From assembly GCF_007859735.1 (NCBI RefSeq), contig NZ_SIHI01000001.1:94848-158847 (forward strand): a DNA stretch of 64,000 bases, read 5' to 3'. The notes beneath the pieces were generated by a model. It was not told where the DNA came from. It was given only the letters and a program-made list of their open reading frames with translations, and did not search any database. A program made the position numbers and the translations under genes. Positions 36,532-43,892 of this stretch are shown here, one piece after another. Each line of letters opens with the position of its first letter. The first letter of the stretch is position 1. The DNA is from Thalassoglobus neptunius. GTDB taxonomy: Bacteria > Planctomycetota > Planctomycetia > Planctomycetales > Planctomycetaceae.

Positions 36532-38760
36532 TCAGAGTCGGAAATGGAAGGTTTGACGGAACCATCTCCAGAACCAGTCAAAGAGAGTCCTTTCCGCCAC
36601 AACAAAGCGAGCTGTTCCGCGCATACCTGTTCGCAAAAACTCAGGCGGGGCATCGAATTCGACCTTGGCCTGATAGACAGGAACCGCCAGCTGCTCTCGT
36701 CCCTCTGCATCGGTCACAGTTGCAAGAGGCCCTCCGAATTTGTTTGACAGAGCCGGAGGCGCGTACTCCAAATGCCGATCGGAAAATTCGATCACGCGTC
36801 CTTGCCAGACACGTTCCGGAAGCGAGTCGACCTTCAGTCGTACTGCTTCGTCGAGCCCCAGGTCTTCACGATCAGACTGGTTGATCAGGAGAATAGCGAG
36901 ATATTGTTCGTTGGGAGCGATACTGCAAATCGAAGTCTGTTCATCGAGATAGGCTCCGATATTTTCTGGCGACAACGGGCTGCCATACCATCCTTGAAGT
37001 GGACTCGTATGCCCCTGACGGTGAGTTTGCGGTCGTCGATTGGGAGCGACCACCGTACCCGCCACCGGTGCCACAATCTTCAGATCTTCCAGCTGCTCTT
37101 TGACATCTACATGATGCTCTTCGATGGTTTCGAGTCGGCGTTCCGCAAGGCGTTGACCGTCCGGGTCCGCGAGTTGCCGGTACATTTCCGGCTCGAACCC
37201 CTGAGCTTGCTCTTCGACCGTCAGTGAGACTTCTTCATCGATCAGTTGCGGATTCTTGAGTAACGCAATTTCCTGCCCCGCGATCACGCGATCACCAGGA
37301 CGCACAAGAATCTCTTCCACAAAACCGGGGACGGCAGAATAAACATGCGACACGTTTTCCGGCTCAATATAGAACGCTGCCTCTTCGAACCAAGGAAACG
37401 GAACGAAGAGGATCAATGCAGTGAGTCCCACGGCGATCGTGCTAGTGACGAAAACCTTGACGCGGCTAATGGGATCTTGACGAGGTCGAGACATGAGCTT
37501 GTAAAAATTGACGACCATTCCGACGGCAATCGACACGAGAGACCCGACCGCCAGAAGGATTCCAAGACTCTGAAGTCGATACGGTTTCAGTACGGTATAC
37601 AGGAAAATCGTGATCGCAAACAGGACGAACCAGCGGTAAAGCGCCGATGCGATCGCGAAAAGAACAAACCACACCTTTCCAGTGGTCGGCATAAAGGGAT
37701 CGACCGGGCTCTCAATCCCGAGTGTCCACCAGGAGAATGTCTGCGCAAGCATTTTGGTTGCTTTGCTCCGGAGGTTGGGAATCTCCAGCCAGTCCGACAT
37801 CATGTAATAGCCGTCGTAGCGAAGCAGCGGGTTGGCATTGAAAATGACCGTCGTCACCGTCGAGACGAAGAAGACATTCAACGCGAGATGATTGATCAGC
37901 CCCGGCTTCGTGTTGTACCAGACAAACAATGCAACCGCCGCGAGGATCGTTTCGAAGTACATCCCGGCCGCACCGATGATGATTCGCTTCCACTTACTCT
38001 TCAGCATCCATGAATCAGTCACATCGCAATAGAGAGTCGGACTGAAGACCAACAGCATGACTCCCATTGAGTGGCATTCCGCACCGAAGTGTTTACACGC
38101 GATTCCGTGTCCAAACTCATGCAGAATTTTTGACAGGGCGAGTGTGATCCACAGATAGATCAGATTCGGCCATCCGAAAAACTGCTCGAATTCCGGGAGG
38201 CGCTGCCGGACTGCATCGAAGCGAATCGCCAGAAACAACCACGATGTCGCAACGAACGTCATCAAGACGAATCCCGCAGGCGGGGTAAACATCCAGCCGA
38301 ACCAGGGTTCCAGTCGCTGGAGCGTTCTTTCGGGATCCCACCCCGGGAGTTTGATGTAAAGCGGATTCATCAATGACTGACGAATCTTTTTCCATTTCTC
38401 ATTACGCCCCCGATCCAGAACCTGTTCGCCCTGCCCCAACCGGGAACTGCACAACAGCCCTTTTTCGTGCAGATCGGTGACGAGGCTTTGAACGTCCCGA
38501 GTGGTCACATGCAGCGTCGGAAACTTTTTGAGCAACTCATCCCGGATATCTCGTAAGCTGCGCTCCCCATCCAGAAGTAGAAACGTTGCGTACTGTTCCG
38601 GTTGCAGTCGATAGTATTTCAACCCGACCGGGTCTTTGATCACAGGATACGGAACATTGCGGTATTCAATTTCCTTGATGTCCAGATCCGAACGTCCTCT
38701 CAATGGAACGGGACGCTCCGTTGTCGAAACGAGTGCGGACTGTGTTGTCTGCTGGTGCAT
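36532..38760 (-). CDS. PqqD-like / M50 site-2 protease / HlyD adaptor fusion
   Basis: 742 residues. Residues ~40-115 form a PqqD-like winged helix (YATFLLLDGERSLRDIRDE through LVTDLHEKGLL), the fold used to bind precursor peptides. Then come membrane segments with the M50 zinc site LHEFGHGIACKHFG (about residue 213) and the third ligand motif NANPLLRYDGYYM (about residue 312), so the protease should be active. After further membrane segments, residues ~465-700 are a biotinyl/lipoyl plus beta-barrel adaptor (VYSAVPGFVEEILVRPGDRV). Such proteins are annotated as putative peptide zinc metalloproteases. With an adaptor and TolC gene on each side it appears to replace a transport pump. ATG at 38760. 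Confidence 0.85.
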   Translation of the reverse strand: MHQQTTQSALVSTTERPVPLRGRSDLDIKEIEYRNVPYPVIKDPVGLKYYRLQPEQYATFLLLDGERSLRDIRDELLKKFPTLHVTTRDVQSLVTDLHEKGLLCSSRLGQGEQVLDRGRNEKWKKIRQSLMNPLYIKLPGWDPERTLQRLEPWFGWMFTPPAGFVLMTFVATSWLFLAIRFDAVRQRLPEFEQFFGWPNLIYLWITLALSKILHEFGHGIACKHFGAECHSMGVMLLVFSPTLYCDVTDSWMLKSKWKRIIIGAAGMYFETILAAVALFVWYNTKPGLINHLALNVFFVSTVTTVIFNANPLLRYDGYYMMSDWLEIPNLRSKATKMLAQTFSWWTLGIESPVDPFMPTTGKVWFVLFAIASALYRWFVLFAITIFLYTVLKPYRLQSLGILLAVGSLVSIAVGMVVNFYKLMSRPRQDPISRVKVFVTSTIAVGLTALILFVPFPWFEEAAFYIEPENVSHVYSAVPGFVEEILVRPGDRVIAGQEIALLKNPQLIDEEVSLTVEEQAQGFEPEMYRQLADPDGQRLAERRLETIEEHHVDVKEQLEDLKIVAPVAGTVVAPNRRPQTHRQGHTSPLQGWYGSPLSPENIGAYLDEQTSICSIAPNEQYLAILLINQSDREDLGLDEAVRLKVDSLPERVWQGRVIEFSDRHLEYAPPALSNKFGGPLATVTDAEGREQLAVPVYQAKVEFDAPPEFLRTGMRGTARFVVAERTLFDWFWRWFRQTFHFRL

Positions 38761-38963
38761 CAGATCTTCTTAAGAACGGCAGAAAATTCCCGAATCAACT
38801 TCTGACCACATTTTCGCGAGAGAAAAAGCGACTCTTTTCGGTGTGCACACCAACACAGATCGACTTCCAGTTTGCTCAAAACTGTGATTGCGGACGAAAA
38901 TTGAAGCTGATGTCTCGATTCTGGTTTCGATGCACCACTCGGGAAGCGATCGCCGGGAATTGA

Positions 38964-39893
38964 TTACTCGCTTTGCGATTTCTGTGGCTGCGCGTCCTCA
39001 TCGATCAGAATGGCCATCGTCGGATCGAGGCCTTCTCTCAACAGTCCATCGGGATTGGAAACTTCCGCCCAGACTCGGACATTCCGAGACAGGTTTTGTA
39101 CGGACACATCAACGAACCCGAGTTGCCCGGTATACGGTTTCGATGCCTTCATCGAATTACTTCCCGGAACCTGAAACGTGACTCGCACCGGCATTCCGAC
39201 ACGAACCTTCTCGACAGCTTCGACGTCGACAAAGCCTTCGATCCGCATTGTCTCAGTATTCACAACCTGGACGATCGACTCACCTTGCTGAACTCCTTCC
39301 CCGATGCGTTTGAAAACACGAGTCACCAATCCTTTGTCCTTGGCATAGACATGATAGGTACCGAGTTCCGCTCGCGCCTGTTCGGCCGCAAGGAGATTCA
39401 AGTGCTGTTCGTAACGGGCCTTTTCGACTTGCAGTTGCGCGGCTTCCGCATCGAGCCGCAACCGCGTCATATGGGTCGACGGGTAAACCGGGTTTGACGC
39501 AGAGGAAATCCTGTTCGCTTCAACTGCAGCATCGTATTCCGCCGCGGCAGCCAGTGCGGATTTCCGGGCTGACTGGATTTCGATATCAGTGCTTGCTCGC
39601 GCTTCTGCAAGCTTCAAGTTGGCAGCAGCGACTTCATCCTGAAGTTTGACGACGACTTTTGTCGCGTCAATGATCGCACCTTCGCGTGGAACATACGCAA
39701 CCACGCCGGGACGCTGAGTCGAATACGTCGTTCGATTGACAAAAGAGAGTCGACAATCTTTAACGGAAACTTCCTCCGCAACCAATGCTCCCGTTGAATC
39801 GGGAAGAATCAATGGCGAACTGAGCACACAGAAAAGACAGAGACTATAGGTAAGCAGCGGGGTTCTGGTGTGCATCGTCGCGATTTCGACCAT
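38964..39893 (-). CDS. HlyD-family periplasmic adaptor
   Basis: 309 residues with a cleavable signal (LLTYSLCLFCVLSSPLILP), a lipoyl-half motif (RPGVVAYVPREGAIIDATK), a helical hairpin (VKLQDEVAAANLKLAEARA through LNLLAAEQARAELGTYHVY), the second lipoyl half (KDKGLVTRVFKRIGEGVQQG) and a beta-barrel (IEGFVDVEAVEKVRVGMPV). Adaptors of this type bridge an inner-membrane component and a TolC duct. It is the first minus-strand gene of the export locus, 203 bp before the M50 fusion. The ATG at 39893 is used; ATG at 39875 is equally possible since neither has a strong ribosome binding site. Confidence 0.88.
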   Translation of the reverse strand: MVEIATMHTRTPLLTYSLCLFCVLSSPLILPDSTGALVAEEVSVKDCRLSFVNRTTYSTQRPGVVAYVPREGAIIDATKVVVKLQDEVAAANLKLAEARASTDIEIQSARKSALAAAAEYDAAVEANRISSASNPVYPSTHMTRLRLDAEAAQLQVEKARYEQHLNLLAAEQARAELGTYHVYAKDKGLVTRVFKRIGEGVQQGESIVQVVNTETMRIEGFVDVEAVEKVRVGMPVRVTFQVPGSNSMKASKPYTGQLGFVDVSVQNLSRNVRVWAEVSNPDGLLREGLDPTMAILIDEDAQPQKSQSE

Positions 39894-39937
39894 ATAGAGA
39901 TTTAAGCGAATTCGAGTTGTCTACATAGCATTCTGAC

Positions 39938-39978
39938 ACGCCATTCACAACAATTCGAGCCACTCGCCCGAATGGCGT
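39938..39978. promoter_or_regulatory. Inverted repeat in the divergent promoter of the export locus
   Basis: A perfect 9-bp inverted repeat, ACGCCATTC (39938-39946) and GAATGGCGT (39970-39978), separated by 23 bp, sits midway between the divergent adaptor and GAF-HlyD genes. AATTCGAG also occurs twice around it. This is a plausible operator for coordinated control of both transcripts; a regulator gene is not evident nearby. Confidence 0.45.
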
Positions 39979-40026
39979 CAACATTAATCTCAATTCCACC
40001 GCGGACCAATACTACGACCCTCTTCG

Positions 40027-42039
40027 ATGTCAAAACAGACTCCAAGCCAGGACAGTCTCGACTGGATCCGCCAACAGTGTGACCGATTTCTCGACGAATC
40101 GCCGACTTATGCGGCTTATGTTCGGGACGTTTTTCAGTTTGTCGCGGAAACTCCTTCGATCGACGCGGTCGCAATGATCGCATTTTCCAAGTCGAATGAA
40201 CCGAGAGTCGTCGCCGAATCAAATCTGGGCACGATCAGCGAAGACGAATTCTTCAGCCTCGATCTCGACAACATCTCAATGATGGGCTCATCGCTTCGAG
40301 AGGGGAAACCGAAGCTGATGATGAACCGCGTGCTTCCCGAAGCGCAATTGAAACCACACTCGCTGGCGATTGCCCCGATTGTCGTCACCGCCAATCCTCC
40401 CCATGTGGTGGAAGTTCTGACGCTGAGTGAAGCAACTCCTCACGAAGAAGCTTTTCTCCGGGAAGTCACTGAGACTCTGGCAAGCTATTTCATTCGCTAT
40501 CTGACGAACAAGAAGGATAGCCAGGAGGCAGTGACCGACGACACTTTCTGGCAGCGTTTCGATTCATTCCTCCTCCGTCTGCAAAAATCGCTCGATCTCA
40601 AGAAGACCATTTCCGTCGCAGTCAATGATGGTCGTGTTTTGACAGGTGCGGACCGCGTTGCGATTGCCCTCAAGTACGGAAAACAAACCAAAGTTCAGGG
40701 GATCAGTGGGCAAGATGGAGTCCAGCATCGGGCGAACCTAGTTCAATCGATGGCCAAACTGGCGGAAGTGGCGATTAAGATCGGCACTCCAATCACCTAC
40801 AAAGGTTCAATCGAAGACTTCCCTCCGGAGTTGGAGAAACCTCTCGCCGACTATCTCGCGGAGAGTCGAACGCGAATGGTCATGTTGCTGCCACTGAAGG
40901 AAGCCGCAGATCCATTTCGCGAGGACGCCGACGCAGACGATCAATCTTCACAGGACAGCCCCCCAGTGATTGGCTGTCTGATCGTCGAACAAGCGACGGA
41001 AGCGCGCCCCAAAAAACACGTCGTGGAACGGACCGACCTGATTCGAGATCATATCGAAGTCGCCATTCACAACTGCCACTCTCATGAGTCGATTTTCCTC
41101 TTGCCCCTCTGGAGAGGCATCGGACGGACGCTTCGATGGTTCAAGGGACGTCGAGTCTGGATCGCGGCGGCGATTCTCGGAAGCATCATGGCTGTGGCCA
41201 CGGCACTCGCTGTTGTTCCGTGGGATTATCGAGTTGAGGGAAATGGACAGGCAATGCCCGTCACCCAACACCGCGTTTTCGCTCCCTGGGACGGAGATGT
41301 CGTGGAGGTCTTCGTTCGGAGTGGTCAAACCGTCCAGGCAGGCGATGTCTTGCTTCGGATTGAAAGTGACGAACTCGATTCCGAACGAATCGCAGCCCGC
41401 ACCGAATGGCTTGAGAAAGACAAACTTGTTTCCGCTCTCACTTCGCAACGTGCAGAGGCAATCAAACGAGATGATGAAAGCGAATTCATTCGAATCACCG
41501 CCGAACTCGCCAAAGCGACCGTCGAAAGAGAGGGGGCGAAAAACCGTCTCGATCTAGTCACTTTGCGAATCGAAGACCTCACCGTCGAAGCCCCCGACGA
41601 TGGAGTGATCGCAACATTTCAAGTCGATCAGGTCCTTCAAAACCGCCCCGTCAGACGCGGCGATTTGCTCGTGGAAGTGATGCAACCCGAAGGAGACTGG
41701 CATCTTGAAGTCGACGTCCCTGAATATCGAATGGGACATGTGATGCGTGCCTTTGCAACGCTGAACTCAGACGAGCTTCCCGTCGAGTATGTCCTCGCCA
41801 CTTCGGTCGAAACCAGCCACGAGGGGATCCTCCAGCGCGGCGAAATCGCCACACGTTCTACGGAATCAGAAGACGAAGGAACCGTCTTCGAGGTCTTCAT
41901 CGACATCGACCGCGAAGACCTGCCCAATCTCAACATTGGGGCTGATGTCAGTGCCAAAATCAATTGCGGAAAGAAGAGCCTCTTCTACGTGCTCTTTGGA
42001 GACGTTGTCGAATTCCTGCAACGACATCTCTGGTTCTGA
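40027..42039 (+). CDS. GAF-domain / HlyD-like membrane adaptor protein
   Basis: 670 residues. The cytoplasmic part (1-370) has two GAF-like regions, about residues 20-150 and 185-345 (KKTISVAVNDGRVLTGADRVAIAL, PPVIGCLIVEQ). A single membrane segment (IAAAILGSIMAVATALAVV, about 378-396) is followed by an extracytoplasmic HlyD-type adaptor: lipoyl halves around FAPWDGDVVEVFVRSGQTV and EAPDDGVIATFQ, a coiled-coil hairpin, and a beta-barrel domain with DWHLEVDVPEYRMG-like wording. A ligand-sensing GAF module tied to an adaptor is unusual and suggests that export is gated by a cytoplasmic signal. Divergent from the other adaptor, 133 bp away. ATG at 40027. Confidence 0.85.
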   Translation: MSKQTPSQDSLDWIRQQCDRFLDESPTYAAYVRDVFQFVAETPSIDAVAMIAFSKSNEPRVVAESNLGTISEDEFFSLDLDNISMMGSSLREGKPKLMMNRVLPEAQLKPHSLAIAPIVVTANPPHVVEVLTLSEATPHEEAFLREVTETLASYFIRYLTNKKDSQEAVTDDTFWQRFDSFLLRLQKSLDLKKTISVAVNDGRVLTGADRVAIALKYGKQTKVQGISGQDGVQHRANLVQSMAKLAEVAIKIGTPITYKGSIEDFPPELEKPLADYLAESRTRMVMLLPLKEAADPFREDADADDQSSQDSPPVIGCLIVEQATEARPKKHVVERTDLIRDHIEVAIHNCHSHESIFLLPLWRGIGRTLRWFKGRRVWIAAAILGSIMAVATALAVVPWDYRVEGNGQAMPVTQHRVFAPWDGDVVEVFVRSGQTVQAGDVLLRIESDELDSERIAARTEWLEKDKLVSALTSQRAEAIKRDDESEFIRITAELAKATVEREGAKNRLDLVTLRIEDLTVEAPDDGVIATFQVDQVLQNRPVRRGDLLVEVMQPEGDWHLEVDVPEYRMGHVMRAFATLNSDELPVEYVLATSVETSHEGILQRGEIATRSTESEDEGTVFEVFIDIDREDLPNLNIGADVSAKINCGKKSLFYVLFGDVVEFLQRHLWF

Positions 42040-42059
42040 TTGCGGCATCACGAGATTGT

Positions 42060-42082
42060 CACTCAAGTGAAAAACTTGAGTG
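42060..42082. terminator. Perfect 9-bp hairpin between convergent genes
   Basis: CACTCAAGT (42060-42068), loop GAAAA, ACTTGAGTG (42074-42082). It lies in the 116-bp gap between the convergent GAF-HlyD and fhcB-like genes and could stop transcription from both sides, although no long T tract follows on either strand. Confidence 0.5.
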
Positions 42083-42155
42083 GTTCTCAAATAGCAACTG
42101 CTCGATCACCAATTTCGAAACGATTCAGCGAATAAGATTTCCAAGAGAAACGTCG

Positions 42156-43457
42156 TTACTCCCGAGTCAGCCCGGTCAACAGTTCATTCAAGATCTCGAC
42201 ATCGGTGGGGAGATCCGACTCGAAAAACGAACGCAGCGGAATGGGTGTATCATCCATTCGATACGCTGTTCCGGGGCTGTGAACTCCGTACATCTGGACT
42301 GCAATTTCAATCGTCGGAGTGAATGGCAACTCAGTCGACTGATGCGTCAAAACAATTGTGGGAATCTCGGAAAGGGTCTCCACTGCCTCTTGGGTAAGTT
42401 GCTGAACGCCTTCAGCACCGACCATCAAACACAGGTCGACTTCACGATTTTCCAGCACGTCGCACGCACTGAATTCCCCGGGCTGATACCGAGGGAAACC
42501 GCGTGACAGGCTTACACTGAACGGATAACCCGTCTGCCAACAAAGGACATTGTCCGCCCCGGCGACATCGCCAAATCTCCTCATCCTGCGGACCACCCAG
42601 CGCGTATGACGATGTAAGTCTGTTGCCAGTTGCAGGACTGCTTCCACATTCAAGTGAGCGAGCGATCCTTGTGAAAGGCCCTGCCCGAAGAACAAAGCTC
42701 CGTAGTGGCAGGAGGCCATCTTCTCCGCCAGTGAAACAAGTTCCTCTCGACGCACGCCGCCGTAATTCTCGTCAGAAAGCGTGAGCCCTTGAACCAACCC
42801 GCGTAGCGCCCAGAGGACCTCGAAGTCACTCCCGGGGTCAATCTTCACGAACAGATCCGCCTGCCGGGCAGTTTCGGTTTCAACAACATCGACGACGATC
42901 AGGAAGGCTTTAGTGCCATCTGTTCGATTCGGTGTGTCCGTTCCGCAGCGAGTATACCGGTCGAGATGCCGTGGATGACTTTCGACCGGATTCGATCCCC
43001 AATAGACAACGACGTCAGCCCGACTTTTAACTTCTCCCAGCGAAGAGGTACTTTCTCCGACTCGCTGAAACGCAAGCACAGATGGGGCGTGGCCCGTTGA
43101 GGCTGATGAGTCAATCACTCCTCCAAGTCGATCTGCCAACTGAATAGCAAGCCCCTGCCCTTTTGTACTGCTTGACGACAATCCATACACGAGGGGATGG
43201 CACGCGTCAGACAGCAACGTCCGACCCAACTTGAGAGCAGTCTCAAGCGAAGATGCCTCCCCGCGAACCGTGCAAAAGTCCTTCGACTGTCGATCGCGAT
43301 TGAGAATCGACTCGAATTTCTGGAACCATGTCGATGCCTTGTCGCACGCATGTTTGGTCGACTCGACCCGGTTGTTGACAACGGTCAAACTCAGATCGTC
43401 ACAAACGCATCCGCAAAGCGTACAGGCGACATCAGTAAAAACTTGCTGGCTATTCAT
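42156..43457 (-). CDS. fhcB: Formylmethanofuran dehydrogenase subunit B (FhcB/FwdB-like)
   Basis: About 433 residues, a molybdopterin-oxidoreductase-fold protein. The N-terminal FTDVACTLCGCVCDDLSL is the hallmark of FhcB/FwdB, and ADVVVYWGSNPVESHPRH matches the conserved pterin region. The subunit belongs to the formyltransferase/hydrolase complex of the tetrahydromethanopterin C1 pathway known from planctomycetes and methylotrophs. The other subunits (A, C, D) are not in this window. ATG at 43457 follows CAGGATGGG; a GTG at 43481 would add eight residues. The gene is bordered by unrelated genes, so it is separated from the usual operon. Confidence 0.85.
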   Translation of the reverse strand: MNSQQVFTDVACTLCGCVCDDLSLTVVNNRVESTKHACDKASTWFQKFESILNRDRQSKDFCTVRGEASSLETALKLGRTLLSDACHPLVYGLSSSSTKGQGLAIQLADRLGGVIDSSASTGHAPSVLAFQRVGESTSSLGEVKSRADVVVYWGSNPVESHPRHLDRYTRCGTDTPNRTDGTKAFLIVVDVVETETARQADLFVKIDPGSDFEVLWALRGLVQGLTLSDENYGGVRREELVSLAEKMASCHYGALFFGQGLSQGSLAHLNVEAVLQLATDLHRHTRWVVRRMRRFGDVAGADNVLCWQTGYPFSVSLSRGFPRYQPGEFSACDVLENREVDLCLMVGAEGVQQLTQEAVETLSEIPTIVLTHQSTELPFTPTIEIAVQMYGVHSPGTAYRMDDTPIPLRSFFESDLPTDVEILNELLTGLTRE

Positions 43458-43692
43458 CCCATCCTGTCGAGTTCGCAACACGTCCGAATCATCAATTCTT
43501 CACCGCGTCAAGAATCAGCCGGGAAAAGTTTGACGTGTCGTTTGCGATTGGATTCGGTAAAGCTGTCAATTCTTTCGTGGGCTCATTGACCATCTTCTTA
43601 CCCTGTGGTCAGAGAAGTTTCAATTCCACTCCGCTGAAAGTATTGCATCGAACTCAGTTGATAATTTTGCTTCGACAGCATCTACTCATGAT
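43458..43692. other. Divergent intergenic region before the sulfatase block
   Basis: About 235 bp upstream of the repeat element; together with the element and its flank it makes the 435-bp gap between fhcB and the first sulfatase. It should contain the fhcB promoter. A GGTCA/TGACC pair lies at about 43589-43619 (TTGACC, then GGTCAG). No gene is supported. Confidence 0.4.
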
Positions 43693-43795
43693 AGAGCATT
43701 TTCTGTTCTGGTTTGCACTCACTCGCACGAGCAAACTCAGCCTTTGACCTGATGAAAAAGTTCAAGCGAGTGCACAGGAAAAAGCAACTTGCTCT
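43693..43795 (-). repeat. 103-bp interspersed repeat, copy A
   Basis: Starts AGAGCA and ends TGCTCT. The reverse complement of this copy aligns without gaps to 63791-63893, with 86 of 103 positions identical by hand count. The element carries an internal dyad (CACTCGC against GCGAGTG) and imperfect end symmetry, so it can fold into a long hairpin. It ends 97 bp before the first sulfatase start. Relative to the downstream gene it has the same orientation as the other copy. It looks like a MITE or REP-like element or a conserved leader structure. Confidence 0.85.
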
Positions 43796-43892
43796 TGAGC
43801 CCGCCTCGAAAAAGAGTCCCTCCCCGCAACTTCCCCAACGTTCTGTCCGTTTTCTCGCCACCGTGCGTTCTCCAAGGCCCACCCGCATCAAC

